A stretch of DNA of 64,000 bases from Candidatus Manganitrophus noduliformans (GCF_012184425.1 NZ_VTOW01000003.1:682001-746000); one strand, 5' to 3'; shown: positions 8,659-17,997, numbered from the stretch's first letter. Made by a program: numbers and translations. Notes: generated by a model from the letters alone, not told the origin.

Positions 8659-10137
8659 CTACTCTTTTCTGTCTCCGAGTGTAACGGGAAGTTTTTCTTT
8701 TTCCTTGGGGCGGCGGATCTCTTTCAGAACGGTGGAAGCCCTTTCTCTTCCGAGGGTAAACAGATTGAATTTGAATCCGGAGACCGGCCGCATTTGAGCC
8801 ATGGCGACGAAAAAGTCCTTCGCCCCGAACGGTCTGACTTCCCGGACTTCTCTGATCATCGGAAGGAGCTTCATTGAGACGGTGAACCGTAAGAGCGCGG
8901 AGAGCAAGAAGAGAAGCTGCAGATTCGAAACCAGCGACAGCTGAAAAAAGCCGGCGTCGATCTGCTTCGGGAGCCAGCGGCTTAAATTTCCTCCGAGCAG
9001 GGCGCCGAGAAAAATTCCGACGGCATTCGCCGAGTTGTAGATGGCGCTGCACTGGGCGCGCTTCGCAGGAGAGACGGCGTCGAAGACGAAGTTCCCCATG
9101 GAGAGGGAGAATCCGGCCCAGGTGATTCCGCCGAATATCTGGATCGCCAGGATGAGATAAAAATTCGTCGTCGACAGCCAAAAGAGGGGGAGGATCGGAA
9201 GCAAAACACCGGTGATCGTCAAGACTTTTTTGTTCCCGAACTGGTCGCCGAATCGTCCCCACAGATGCAATGTCAGGAACTGGGCCAAAACCGTCGCCGC
9301 AGACGCGCACATAAATTGAAGGTAGCTGAAATTCAGGTCGCGCAGGAGATAAGGGGAGATAAACGGACCGGAAACGTGAACGGAAAAATGGATCAAAGCG
9401 GTAAAGAGAACGAATCGTCCGAAATTCGTTTTTCGTCCGTCCCGAAGAAATTGCCAGACGGAGAAATGGTCTTCCGCGCGCGGCGTATACTTCGGCTCGC
9501 TCATACGGGAGAGATAGTAGGCCGAGATCAGCCGCGCCGTTAATGCAATCAGGAAGAGGAGACCGAAACCGAAGCCGACCCGTCCCAGACCTTCCGCCCG
9601 GTGAAGAAGGAGTCCCGCAAAACAGAGGGAGGCGAAGGCGGCGATGCTCATGACCCCGTTCCTTCTCCCGAAATACCGGCCGCGCCGATTCGAGTGGACA
9701 AGATCCCCCATTAGGCTGTGCCAGGCCGGATTCGCAAAACTGCCCAGAACCGAGTAGAGGATGACCGAAGCGATCAACCAGGAGACGGCGCGTCTTTCGG
9801 AAAAAAGCGGCGTCGAGAGGATAAAGAGCCATGCCAGGGCCTGCCCGATCACGCCATAGAGGATGATCTTCTTGCGGCTTTTGAGATAATTGAGGAGTCG
9901 TACGGAGAGAAATTGGAAAAACGCGCCGACCAGTTGAGGAAGGGCGGCGAGAAGCGCGATTTGAGGATTGCTCGCCTTGAGAAAGATCGCAAAAGCGCCG
10001 AGATAGCTCTCCCCGACTCCCGACATGACCGAAAAGAAGAAACCGTCTCGAACGGCGAATTGAAGGCTTTTTTGGACCTGCGGTTCAGGGGAAGGTTCGT
10101 TCTCTGGGGCAACTGCCTTTTCCAAGGATCTTTCCAA
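8659..10137 (-). CDS. MFS transporter
   Basis: About 490 residues with roughly 12 hydrophobic segments and a central charged loop near residues 210-235. Major-facilitator signs include the short basic loop between segments 2 and 3 (LNYLKSRKK) and GRFGDQFGNKK between 8 and 9. The N-terminus is hydrophilic and the C-terminal 60 residues are a basic tail. No ATG fits before the first membrane segment. Starts are TTG, either 10137 or 10125, the latter with GGAAAG upstream. The substrate is unknown. It stands between the Nudix-dksA unit and the TPR gene, without coupling to either. A 449-codon ORF in another frame here is a shadow. Confidence 0.85.
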   Translation of the reverse strand: MERSLEKAVAPENEPSPEPQVQKSLQFAVRDGFFFSVMSGVGESYLGAFAIFLKASNPQIALLAALPQLVGAFFQFLSVRLLNYLKSRKKIILYGVIGQALAWLFILSTPLFSERRAVSWLIASVILYSVLGSFANPAWHSLMGDLVHSNRRGRYFGRRNGVMSIAAFASLCFAGLLLHRAEGLGRVGFGFGLLFLIALTARLISAYYLSRMSEPKYTPRAEDHFSVWQFLRDGRKTNFGRFVLFTALIHFSVHVSGPFISPYLLRDLNFSYLQFMCASAATVLAQFLTLHLWGRFGDQFGNKKVLTITGVLLPILPLFWLSTTNFYLILAIQIFGGITWAGFSLSMGNFVFDAVSPAKRAQCSAIYNSANAVGIFLGALLGGNLSRWLPKQIDAGFFQLSLVSNLQLLFLLSALLRFTVSMKLLPMIREVREVRPFGAKDFFVAMAQMRPVSGFKFNLFTLGRERASTVLKEIRRPKEKEKLPVTLGDRKE

Positions 10138-10221
10138 ATCAGACGATGCGTTGATCTATTTATACCATACGAATTGGAAAGACGAAGAGGAAAAACGAGG
10201 ATAGGGATTGATTTTCTTTTT

Positions 10222-11010
10222 TTAGGTCGGTTCCCGGAAAGGGTCCGGATCCCTTACGGCGCGCAGCCGGGAGAGTCTCGCTTTATTCTCGGCGAGCTTG
10301 GGAAGACCGTGCTTCTCATCGATGGCGACGACCAGCTCCAAGCAGCGGATCGCCCCCTCCAGATCTCCTTGCTGTTCGGATAAAAAAGCTTGATGATAAA
10401 GGGCCGCCGCGCAGCCCATTTCATTTTTCAGCTCGGTGTAAAGGGCAAGGGCCGATTCGCTGAGACGCCGGGCTTCCTCGATCTCTCCCATCGCCCCCTT
10501 TGCCTTCGACAGCCGATGGGAGGCGTCGGCCAGAAGCGCGGGGCGTTTTAATTTTTTCGCCAACGCCATCCCTTTTTCCGCATACTCCAAGCCGCTCCGG
10601 AACTCCGACTTTCTGACCAAGACCATTGAAAAATTCCCGTAAAGAACGGAGAGGTGATCCCATTGTTCCTCCCGCTCTAAAAGGAGGACCCCCTGCTTAT
10701 AAAAGTGAATCGCCTGATCGAAATTCCCTTCGTCGGCGTAAAGATTGCCGATATTGACGTAGGTGACTCCCAGGCGGGCATATGCTTCCGAGCGTCTTAA
10801 TATCTCGACCGCTTTTTTATAGAAGTCGATCGCCTGTTCAATCTGACCGATGGCGCCGTAGACATTCCCGATGTTGCCGTAAAGATCGGCAAGCTGATCG
10901 GGGTCCCCCCGGATTCCTTCCAGCGCTTTTTGATAATATTGCAACGCCGTCGCGTAATCTCCGGTTGAAAATGCGCGGTTCCCGAGCTGGAGAAAGGAAT
11001 TTGTGATCAT
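10222..11010 (-). CDS. TPR-repeat protein
   Basis: 262 residues made almost entirely of tetratricopeptide repeats (about six; for example ALQYYQKALEG, AIDFYKKAVEIL, AIHFYKQGVLLL). It has no signal peptide or membrane segment, so a cytoplasmic protein-binding role is likely. Its ATG overlaps the stop of the upstream MBL-like gene (ATGA), so the two are translationally coupled and may act together. The specific role is unknown. Confidence 0.85.
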   Translation of the reverse strand: MITNSFLQLGNRAFSTGDYATALQYYQKALEGIRGDPDQLADLYGNIGNVYGAIGQIEQAIDFYKKAVEILRRSEAYARLGVTYVNIGNLYADEGNFDQAIHFYKQGVLLLEREEQWDHLSVLYGNFSMVLVRKSEFRSGLEYAEKGMALAKKLKRPALLADASHRLSKAKGAMGEIEEARRLSESALALYTELKNEMGCAAALYHQAFLSEQQGDLEGAIRCLELVVAIDEKHGLPKLAENKARLSRLRAVRDPDPFREPT

Positions 11011-11606
11011 CCGCGATTCAGAAACGCTTCGACCGCCTTCTTCCCCCCGGAGAGGATCGGTTTCCCGTCGCCGACCAGGACGATCTCGAATTCATAATCG
11101 AGGAGACGGCGAAGGCCCTCTTTCGCTTTGTTGACATCGGTATATTTATCAGGGGAGAGGAGCTTTAATGTTCCTTCCGGCATGCCGACGAGCGCATCCC
11201 CCAAAATAAAAATGCCGCCGTGTTTGTTGAGATAAAGGGCCGATTCCCCCGGCGATTTTCCATTCGGGATGGAGACGGCCTTCAGTCCCGCCGGCAAAAG
11301 GTCTCCATCCTTGTAGGTCTGGTCGATAGTGACCGATCCCATTTCGGGGGCGTCCGCTTCGGGGGCCCAAACTTTGGTGTTCAACAGAAGCCGGCACTCC
11401 ATCGCTTCCCGGATATGATCGCGATTCGTCAAGATCACCGCCTTGGCGCCGTCGATCGAAAGGTCCTGCTTGTCGTCGATGGTCATCTGTGGCGGGTCGA
11501 TGACGACGCGCTCTTTCCCCTGCCCGATCAGGTATCCGTTGAAGCTCATCCCCTTCTCTTCGGAATACCACGACCACATTTCAATGCCTGAAAAAAGTGT
11601 CTCCAT
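11007..11606 (-). CDS. Metallo-beta-lactamase-fold-like protein with a degenerate metal site
   Basis: 199 residues, ATG at 11606 preceded by GAGGAG. Its layout is that of a short MBL-fold hydrolase: GYLIGQGKERVVIDPP, then AVILTNRDHIREA where the HxHxDH signature would sit, then SPGESALYL, GGIFILGDALVG and EIVLVGDGKPIL. The first His pair of the signature is replaced by Asn-Arg, and the last motif has GDGKPIL instead of a His, so a canonical dinuclear zinc site is unlikely. It may be a non-catalytic binder or a mononuclear variant. It is coupled to the downstream TPR gene. Confidence 0.7.
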   Translation of the reverse strand: METLFSGIEMWSWYSEEKGMSFNGYLIGQGKERVVIDPPQMTIDDKQDLSIDGAKAVILTNRDHIREAMECRLLLNTKVWAPEADAPEMGSVTIDQTYKDGDLLPAGLKAVSIPNGKSPGESALYLNKHGGIFILGDALVGMPEGTLKLLSPDKYTDVNKAKEGLRRLLDYEFEIVLVGDGKPILSGGKKAVEAFLNRG

Positions 11607-11827
11607 CCAATTGTCTCCTCATGGTACGCGGGGTCCCCCCTATAAAAAACATCTTTTCGCGCGCAATTATATCACGGAAGAAAACGAAATTGAACTGAAT
11701 CGAACAGATTCCGGAAATCAAATGACGGTGTTCGTGAGGCTTAAAAGTGAGACGGGACCGATCGGATCGATCGGTCCCGCGCCCGAAGGAACCGGGGACA
11801 TATCGTGGGAAGACAAATGAAGTTTTC

Positions 11828-12349
11828 CTATTTGATGCTTACGCGTGACGCTTGCGGTCCCTCATCTCCCTCCTCCGCATCGAACTCGACACGGGTCCCC
11901 GTCTCCAAGTCGTTAAACGGCATCCCTGACACGGAATTTCGATGGAAATAGATATCTTCTTGTCCCTCGGCTTGGATGAATCCATAATTCCGGTCCTTGA
12001 ACAACCGGACAATCACCCCCTGAAGATGGCTGCGCGCCGCGCCTTTTTGTCCGACCTGTTCCCGCTTCTCCTTGTAACGATGCAGCTCTTGCTCAACCGC
12101 GCTGAAGACTTCATTGATCACATCGCCGATCGTCTCGGCGGTTTTGTTGGCGGTGAGCGTTTTTCCAGGAACGGACAGAACAACCGTCGCCTCATCGGCT
12201 CCGTTGAGATGGTGTTGGCTTTTCCGGAGGGTGACCCGGGCATGCGTAATTTTCTGCCGCCCGGTTTTAAGGCGGTTAATATGGTCTTGAATGATATCGT
12301 TCCAATAAGGTGACGGTTTTGAATTCTGCCATTCGATTTTGATATCCAT
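11828..12349 (-). CDS. Fusion of an HPF/RaiA-like domain with a cold-shock domain
   Basis: 173 residues. Positions 1-98 look like the ribosome-hibernation factor fold (MDIKIEWQN, ARVTLRKSQHHLNGADEATVVLSVPGKTLTANKTAETIGDVINEVFSAVEQELHRYKEK). Positions 108-173 are a cold-shock-like OB domain (GVIVRLFKDRNYGFIQAEGQEDIYFHRNSV), with the RNA-binding aromatic/GFI motif KDRNYGFI in place of KGFGFI. The pairing suggests a protein that docks at the ribosome decoding region and also touches RNA, probably under stress. Similar fusions occur in other bacteria. It is a single gene with no coupled neighbours. Confidence 0.85.
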   Translation of the reverse strand: MDIKIEWQNSKPSPYWNDIIQDHINRLKTGRQKITHARVTLRKSQHHLNGADEATVVLSVPGKTLTANKTAETIGDVINEVFSAVEQELHRYKEKREQVGQKGAARSHLQGVIVRLFKDRNYGFIQAEGQEDIYFHRNSVSGMPFNDLETGTRVEFDAEEGDEGPQASRVSIK

Positions 12350-12567
12350 AAGCGAGCTCCCATTCTATCGTTTAACTTCATTCTATTCGATTTTAACAGG
12401 AAGCTCAATCTTTCTGGATCAATGCGGGCGGATCATTGAAGGTGTGATCTTGCAAACTCCCAGGATTGCTCAGCTTTTCCGTCGGCTCGGTTTGTCTATT
12501 GAGTCAATCTCATGCAGGTTCCGATCGGAGGAGACGAGCAAATCGAATGGGATGAAGATTCGTCCTC

Positions 12568-12912
12568 CTATTTTGCCCCTGCATTGAGGCGTTCTTTGGT
12601 GCAGGTTTCGCATGGACAAATTTCCTTCAGGAAATCAAAGGCGTAAATTCCGGTGTCATGGCCGTCGCTCCAATGAATCGAAATCGCATAGTGTCCCACC
12701 GCCTCAATCTGCGTCGGAGCGATATTTTCCGGAATGCTTCCGGGAGGAATCAATTTCTCACCGCTCCATTCATGAATGCAGGACGCGCAACGGCAACTCT
12801 CCCGAAGGTAAGCGTAGGGGTAGACCGCCTGATGCTGGTCGCTCCAGGTGACTCGAATTCCCTCCCCCTTCGCATTTTCTATTTTGATCGGCACGGCATT
12901 TCTGGATATCAT
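12568..12912 (-). CDS. DUF971-family protein
   Basis: 114 residues from the ATG at 12912, chosen because AAAGGAG precedes it by a few bases; the frame is open to 12981. The sequence shows the DUF971 pattern: VTWSDQHQAVYPYAYLRESCRCASC near the middle and SIHWSDGHDTGIYAFDFLKEICPC near the end. It carries two CxC/CxxC clusters (CRCASC, CPCETC), so metal binding is plausible. DUF971 occurs as a stand-alone protein near Fe-S scaffold or ATPase genes and as the N-terminus of gamma-butyrobetaine hydroxylase-like enzymes. It is divergent from the pterin dehydratase gene. Confidence 0.85.
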   Translation of the reverse strand: MISRNAVPIKIENAKGEGIRVTWSDQHQAVYPYAYLRESCRCASCIHEWSGEKLIPPGSIPENIAPTQIEAVGHYAISIHWSDGHDTGIYAFDFLKEICPCETCTKERLNAGAK

Positions 12913-13039
12913 GATGGCTCCTTTGCTGAGGAATGATTGTTTCGGCCGTCCCGGCCGGATTGACCTCTTCTCCTTCGACATGATACGCTGTCAACAAGTT
13001 GTTTATGATCGCTTCATTTGCGTTTTAGGAGAATCGGTG

Positions 13040-13333
13040 ATGGGACTCCTTTCGATGGAAGAAGTTCGCCGGAAGATCCACGACCTCAAAGGTTGGGAAC
13101 TCTACGACAACATGCTTCAAAAAAAATATTCCTTCAGAACGTTCAAGTCGGCCATGCAATTTGTAAATCGGGTGGCGGAGCTGGCCGACTCCGTCGATCA
13201 TCACCCCGACATGATGATCAACTATAACCGGGTCCTCCTCAAGTTGATGACGCACAGTCAAGGAGGAATCACGGATAGAGATTTTAACCTAGCGCAAATG
13301 ATCGATCAAGTCGAAAAGCCGACGACGATCTAG
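13040..13333 (+). CDS. phhB: 4a-hydroxytetrahydrobiopterin dehydratase (PCD/DCoH)
   Basis: 97 residues. The ATG at 13040 (GTG just upstream) has AGGAG eight bases before it. The family signature is clear: W-ELYDNMLQKKYSF-RTFKSAMQFVNRVAELADSVDHHPDMMINYNRV, including the HHP motif and the Asn-Tyr pair, then LTHSQGGITDRDFNLAQMID. The enzyme dehydrates 4a-hydroxy-tetrahydropterin during aromatic hydroxylation. In bacteria without a nearby hydroxylase it may serve pterin (for example molybdopterin) metabolism. No phenylalanine hydroxylase is in the window. Confidence 0.93.
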   Translation: MGLLSMEEVRRKIHDLKGWELYDNMLQKKYSFRTFKSAMQFVNRVAELADSVDHHPDMMINYNRVLLKLMTHSQGGITDRDFNLAQMIDQVEKPTTI

Positions 13334-13507
13334 TTTTCCGGGCGGAATGACTTCGCGGTCTTTTTGGCCGGTCCGTGTTTGTCTGTAAACCGGTTTCTTT
13401 CCAGTCATACAAAAATGGGATAACCCTTCCTCCCCGATTCTTCCATAATTTTGGTATACTTCTTTTTAAATCTCTCAACGACAGCTTAGTAAAACGGATC
13501 CTGGCGC

Positions 13508-15415
13508 ATGCTTCTTCTCGCAATCGATCTTTACGGAATCGAGCCTTTCCATAAACCGACCCGAATCTCCCTGAAACCGGGCCTGAATCTGGTGTTCGGA
13601 GCCAACGGCGCCGGCAAGACAACCGTCCGCCGGGTTCTCTCTTCCCTGCTTTTGGGAAATGACCTCAAGGGAATTCGGTTCGTCGAGAATCAGCCGGCGC
13701 AAGCCGCCGTCATTTTACAAGGAAGAGACAAAGGAACCTATCGGATCACCGCCGATTACCAAAAGGGGCTCTTCAATCTCTCCAAGCTCGATGCGTCGGG
13801 ACAAAAATCGCTCCTCGAAAAAGACCGGAGAAAGATTACCGCCTGGGTCTGCGAACAGGCCGGGGGAATGCAGGAGGAAGATCTCTCCTCCCTTTTCCTG
13901 ATCGACCGGCTTCAGTTCCCCTCCGCCGCTTCACATGGAAATGGACCGGGGACGCAGAGATCCGGTCTGTCTTCCGGTGCACCGGGTCCTGTCCCAAAAA
14001 AAACAGAATTTCCTTCTTTCCAAATTCCAGACAATGAACAACCGGTCCTCACCCCTGAACAACGCGCGGAAAGACAAAACCAGATTAAAGAGATCCAGCG
14101 GAAGCTGGATGAGATGGCCAAGGTCGAAGAAACGCTGCTGAATGCCCGAGATCGAATCTCCGTGTCCAAGCGGAGATTAAATCAATCGCGCGAGCTCGAT
14201 AGTGAAGCCGCTCAAATTCAGGACGCCGAAACCAAAAAGTACGCCGCTTTTGCCGGGATCGAAACCGTTCGACCCGATCTGATCAAACAATATGAAGCAG
14301 CCGCGCAGAATAAGCAAACGGAATTAACCCAGCTTGAAGAACAGAAGGAGGAGATTCAAGCCAACCTGGCGAACATGGGTGAAACCGACCTCTTTCAAGA
14401 TCAAAAACTGCGTATCGGCATCGTAGTCACGGTCTGCTCCTTTTTGCTCCCCCTTTTTGTGACCCTCCAGGGTCCTTTCCGTTATCTCTTCCCGATCGGT
14501 GTCCTTGCGGGAATCGGTCTTTCTCTCTTCGCTTATCTCCAATCGACCGGACGCGCCGCCGCGAAGAAGGCCCTCGAGAAGAAAATGACCGGCTTCAATG
14601 AAAAAGCCAACTCGCTGCAGAGGAAATTCGACAAAGAGCACAAGGAAATCACCGAGCTTCTCGCAAAAACCGGCTGTAAAGAGATCCAGGAGTTCAAAGA
14701 TCGCCAACGCGCGTATCAGCAACATCTTCAGAGGAAGCGAGAGGTCACGGAGAAAAGAGAGGCTCTCTTAAAGGGTGAAACGGTCGAGGAGATCGCCCTG
14801 ACGATTCAAGAGGACGAGAAAGAGGCAAAGATCCTGGAGGAAAAATTTCAGGGCTATAGCGGTTTAACCGAAGAACTCTACCGTCTTGAAGAGTCCCTTC
14901 GCCACTCGGAGCCGGCCAAAGAGCCTCCGGCGATCGAGATGCCCGATTTGGGTCCGGTGCCGGCCGCCGTGAACACGCACGCCCCTTTTTCGTTTATTCC
15001 GACCGCGCTCTCCATCGGAAAACAAAAAAATCCTCCCTTCGCTTTGCAGCAGGTCGAACAACAAACGAACATCCTGTACGCCCTCTTCAAGCAAACCCAA
15101 AACGGAAAACTCCATCTAAAAGAGGACGGCGAGATCGAGGTGAGCGGTGTCGGAATCGATCAGGTCAGTTCCGGAACGGCCGATCAGATCTTTCTCTCTT
15201 TTCTCCTGGCCGCCCTTGATCAGTTTTCGAATGTGACCTTCCCCCTTGTTTTGGATGAACCCTTCAGCATTTTGGCCCCCGCGTCGCAAGAAACGGCCCT
15301 CGAGCTGCTTCGCGGAGCTTCCAAGCGCCGGCAAATTATTCTCTTCACCGTTTATCCCTTCTCTCCCAAGGCCGCCGATCAAGCGGTGACATTGAGCGCG
15401 TCCCAGTCCAACTGA
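13508..15415 (+). CDS. SMC/RecF-like ATPase with a membrane hairpin between its coiled coils
   Basis: 635 residues. The Walker A motif GANGAGKTT lies at about residues 32-40, and the C-terminal half-domain carries a signature-like QVSSGTADQ and Walker B LVLDEPF near 580. The head halves are separated by coiled coil (about 180-290 and 360-480). In place of an SMC hinge there are two adjacent hydrophobic segments (about 303-345, IGIVVTVCSFLLPLFVTL and YLFPIGVLAGIGLSLFAYL), which predicts a membrane-tethered coiled-coil ATPase. This is the YhaN/AAA_23-like layout, whose functions are poorly known; some relatives act with an SbcD-like nuclease, but none is adjacent here. A TATACT -10-like sequence lies at about 13454. 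Confidence 0.8.
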   Translation: MLLLAIDLYGIEPFHKPTRISLKPGLNLVFGANGAGKTTVRRVLSSLLLGNDLKGIRFVENQPAQAAVILQGRDKGTYRITADYQKGLFNLSKLDASGQKSLLEKDRRKITAWVCEQAGGMQEEDLSSLFLIDRLQFPSAASHGNGPGTQRSGLSSGAPGPVPKKTEFPSFQIPDNEQPVLTPEQRAERQNQIKEIQRKLDEMAKVEETLLNARDRISVSKRRLNQSRELDSEAAQIQDAETKKYAAFAGIETVRPDLIKQYEAAAQNKQTELTQLEEQKEEIQANLANMGETDLFQDQKLRIGIVVTVCSFLLPLFVTLQGPFRYLFPIGVLAGIGLSLFAYLQSTGRAAAKKALEKKMTGFNEKANSLQRKFDKEHKEITELLAKTGCKEIQEFKDRQRAYQQHLQRKREVTEKREALLKGETVEEIALTIQEDEKEAKILEEKFQGYSGLTEELYRLEESLRHSEPAKEPPAIEMPDLGPVPAAVNTHAPFSFIPTALSIGKQKNPPFALQQVEQQTNILYALFKQTQNGKLHLKEDGEIEVSGVGIDQVSSGTADQIFLSFLLAALDQFSNVTFPLVLDEPFSILAPASQETALELLRGASKRRQIILFTVYPFSPKAADQAVTLSASQSN

Positions 15416-15497
15416 CGGCCGGCTTCTTCTTATCTGTTTTACTCGATCTGCAGCTATGGTATATTCTCCTGCTCACTACATCAGGAGGAGAAATCCG

Positions 15498-15773
15498 ATG
15501 GCGTTTTATCATCAAAAATATCGAAGGGAAGCGGTGAAGCTAAAGCCGGAGATCAAGGCCGCGGTGGTTTATGACTTTCTGGAAAAGGTCCAGATCTATT
15601 CTGAAAAGATGATTGATGAAAAGTGGAAGGGGCTGAAAAAGAAAAAAGGGAGAGATCTGGAGGCGATGCAGAAATTGGCCCACTGGATTCAATACCATCG
15701 TTTTAACCAAATTGCCCTCGAAGAAATCAAAGAGGGAACACTCGATTCTTGGTTTAAACGCTCACGAAAATAG
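15498..15773 (+). CDS. Small conserved-looking protein of unknown function
   Basis: 91 residues. The ATG at 15498 has a strong AGGAGGAG nine or so bases upstream, so it is preferred to the in-frame start at 15456. The protein is basic, mostly helical by composition, with no signal peptide, cysteines or known motif (MAFYHQKYRREAVKLKPE, DEKWKGLKKKKGRD). It follows the SMC-like ATPase gene in the same direction, 82 bp downstream. Its last 12 bp overlap the end of convergent mutY. Confidence 0.68.
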   Translation: MAFYHQKYRREAVKLKPEIKAAVVYDFLEKVQIYSEKMIDEKWKGLKKKKGRDLEAMQKLAHWIQYHRFNQIALEEIKEGTLDSWFKRSRK

Positions 15774-16874
15774 CCGTGGCTGTTCATCAGGCTGTTTTAA
15801 TTTCGACAAGATTTTTTGATGAGCGGAAGAAAAGGGATAGTTCGATAATTCTTCCACAGCGACCCATTTTTGCGCGTCGGTGTTTTTGCCTTTTCGCTCC
15901 TCGATCCGTCCGGAAAAAACATGGAGGGTCATTTTAAAATGGGTGAAGGTATGTTTTATTTTTCCCCAGGGAGCCCATTGATCGACCGTCCATGGAATTT
16001 CTTTCTGAAGCGTTCCTTTTATCTTTTTCTCGAATCCCCCCGCCCTTCCATCTAAATCGACCCGTCCTCCGGGAAATTCCCACAACCCTCCAAGAAGGCC
16101 TTTCGCGGGGCGCCGGCGAATCAACACCTTCTCTTTCCGAAACACAACCCCGGCCACATAGTCCCTCTCGGGTATGATTTTCCCCGCTCCTTTGATCGGC
16201 AGTTTTTCCTGGATCCCCTTTTCCCGGGCCTTGCATTGATTGCGCACAGGACACAAGGGGCAGCGAGGCTCCGCCGGCGTGCAGAGGGTCGCCCCCAGGT
16301 CCATGACGGCTTGCGTGTAGTCGTCGGCTCCTTTGCGGGGGAGAAGTTTTTCGGAATAGTCCCAGAGTTGTTCCTCGATCTCCTTTTTCTTGGGATCTTC
16401 TTCAATACAGAAATAGCGGCAGAGAACACGCTTCACATTGCCGTCCAAGATCGGATATCTTTGGCCCAGGGCGATCGTCGCAATCGCCCCCGCCGTCGAT
16501 CGGCCGATTCCCGGAAGGGAGAGAATCTCCTCGAACCGGGAGGGAAATTTTCCGCCGAAGCGGATCATGATCTCGTTTGCCGCCCGATGCAGATGTCTCG
16601 CCCGCGCGTAATATCCGAGCCCCTCCCACGCTTTTAAAACTTTGTCCGGAGAGGCCGAGGCAAGATCGCGGATCGCGGGAAAACTCGAAAGAAACCGCTC
16701 GTAATAGGGAAGGACCGTTGCGACCTGGGTCTGCTGCAGCATGATCTCGGAAACCCAGATCGCATAGGGATCGGTCGTTCGCCGCCAGGGGAGATCGCGG
16801 CCATGAGCGCGATACCATTTCAAAAGATTTCGCGTGAAAAAAGCAAATTCGTCTTGATCAATAACGTCGGACAT
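15762..16874 (-). CDS. mutY: A/G-specific adenine glycosylase MutY
   Basis: 370 residues from the Met at 16874 (MSDVIDQDEF); longer starts would run into the response-regulator gene. It removes adenine mispaired with 8-oxoguanine. It shows SEIMLQQTQVATVLPYYERF, the helix-hairpin-helix LPGIGRSTAGAI, catalytic Asp region ILDGNVKRVLCR, and the Fe-S cluster spacing C-x6-C-x2-C-x5-C (CTPAEPRCPLCPVRNQC). A Nudix-like C-terminal domain (VVFRKEKVLIRRRPAKGLLGGLWEFPGG) recognises 8-oxoG. It comes 64 bp after the receiver-domain gene. Confidence 0.95.
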   Translation of the reverse strand: MSDVIDQDEFAFFTRNLLKWYRAHGRDLPWRRTTDPYAIWVSEIMLQQTQVATVLPYYERFLSSFPAIRDLASASPDKVLKAWEGLGYYARARHLHRAANEIMIRFGGKFPSRFEEILSLPGIGRSTAGAIATIALGQRYPILDGNVKRVLCRYFCIEEDPKKKEIEEQLWDYSEKLLPRKGADDYTQAVMDLGATLCTPAEPRCPLCPVRNQCKAREKGIQEKLPIKGAGKIIPERDYVAGVVFRKEKVLIRRRPAKGLLGGLWEFPGGRVDLDGRAGGFEKKIKGTLQKEIPWTVDQWAPWGKIKHTFTHFKMTLHVFSGRIEERKGKNTDAQKWVAVEELSNYPFSSAHQKILSKLKQPDEQPRLFS

Positions 16875-16938
16875 CAATCGTTTTGAAGTAAATAAAGGTG
16901 GGTTATTGCCGAGGACAGAAAGATAAAAACCGTTCTCT

Positions 16939-17310
16939 TTATTTTTGGAGAACCGCTTTGATTTTCTCAACGACTTTATTCGGAGTGGTGGTCGCTTTTA
17001 CCAGAAAGTCGCTTGCCCCCGCTTGAAGCGCCTTGCTGATCTCTTCGCTGGCACCCTTGGCGGAAAAAACAATCACCGGGATACTTTGAAGATTAGGATT
17101 GGCTTTGACCGTCTGGAGCACTTTAAATCCATCCATGATCGGCATCATCAGATCAAGAAGGATCAGGTCGGGTTTATCGGTCGTGAGAGCCTTCAATGCC
17201 TCCACCCCGTTATTTGCGACGGAGGTGATGTATCCGGCCGAGAGGAGTTTGTTCTGGTAGGCCTTCTGATAGAACTCGGTGTCGTCCACAATCAGAACTT
17301 TCTCCTTCAT
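16939..17310 (-). CDS. Single-domain response regulator
   Basis: 123 residues, one receiver domain only: VLIVDDTEF (acidic pair), phospho-acceptor Asp in [13 protein letters not shown] at about 53, Ser in VIVFSAKG and the conserved Lys in FLVKATTTP. CheY/PilH-like proteins act by binding a partner when phosphorylated. There is no output domain and no cognate kinase next to it. Its ATG overlaps the stop of cysE (ATGA). Confidence 0.92.
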   Translation of the reverse strand: MKEKVLIVDDTEFYQKAYQNKLLSAGYITSVANNGVEALKALTTDKPDLILLDLMMPIMDGFKVLQTVKANPNLQSIPVIVFSAKGASEEISKALQAGASDFLVKATTTPNKVVEKIKAVLQK

Positions 17311-17960
17311 CCGGAAAATCCTCCCATCGTGTGTGAAACCCGCTGTTGGATCTCATGCTTCAGCTCTTGAATTTCCCTCTCGAGCCGTTCCAACCTTTCC
17401 GCAATCGGGTCGGGCAGGTTCGTATGATCGAGCACCCCCTCTTCCTTCTGGCGATGGATGATCTTTCCGGGAATGCCGACAACCGTCGCATGGTCTGGAA
17501 CCGACTTCAGTACAACCGAGTTCGCGCCGACCCGGACGTGATTCCCGAGGACGATCGCCCCTAAAACTTTCGCCCCGGCGCCGACAATGACATTGTTTCC
17601 CAGCGTCGGGTGGCGCTTCCCCGGCTCCTGGCCGGTCCCCCCGAGGGTGACCCCTTGATAGAGGGTGACGTTGTCGCCGATTTCCGCCGTCTCACCGATG
17701 ACGACCCCCATCCCATGATCGATGAAAAAAGCGCGTCCGATGGTGGCGCCCGGGTGGATTTCGATACCGGTGATGAATCGAGAAAAGTGAGAGACCAGCC
17801 GCGGAAACACCGGCACGTTTTTCCGCCAGAGAAAATGGGCGATTCGATGAAGGAGTGTCGCATGAAAGCCGGAATACGTCAATAAGATTTCGGCGATGTT
17901 CCGGGCGGCAGGATCCCTCTCGAAAATAGTTTGAATATCTTCTTTAATTTCTTTCAACAT
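17307..17960 (-). CDS. cysE: Serine O-acetyltransferase
   Basis: 217 residues. It acetylates serine with acetyl-CoA, the first step of cysteine synthesis. It has an N-terminal helical region followed by left-handed beta-helix hexapeptides ([43 protein letters not shown]), with the catalytic His/Asp in [10 protein letters not shown] and the CoA-binding [20 protein letters not shown]. It is of the shorter, EpsC/CysE2-like class. The C-terminal tail is a predicted coiled coil ([16 protein letters not shown]). It is the first gene of a run with the receiver gene and probably mutY. Confidence 0.94.
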   Translation of the reverse strand: MLKEIKEDIQTIFERDPAARNIAEILLTYSGFHATLLHRIAHFLWRKNVPVFPRLVSHFSRFITGIEIHPGATIGRAFFIDHGMGVVIGETAEIGDNVTLYQGVTLGGTGQEPGKRHPTLGNNVIVGAGAKVLGAIVLGNHVRVGANSVVLKSVPDHATVVGIPGKIIHRQKEEGVLDHTNLPDPIAERLERLEREIQELKHEIQQRVSHTMGGFSG

Positions 17961-17997
17961 TCTTTAAACCCGTTTCCTTTACTTTCAATTGTCATCG

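Noticed and set aside
8483-9832. 449-codon minus-strand ORF
   Set aside because: Arg/Pro-rich out-of-frame shadow of the MFS transporter, whose frame has clear membrane segments.
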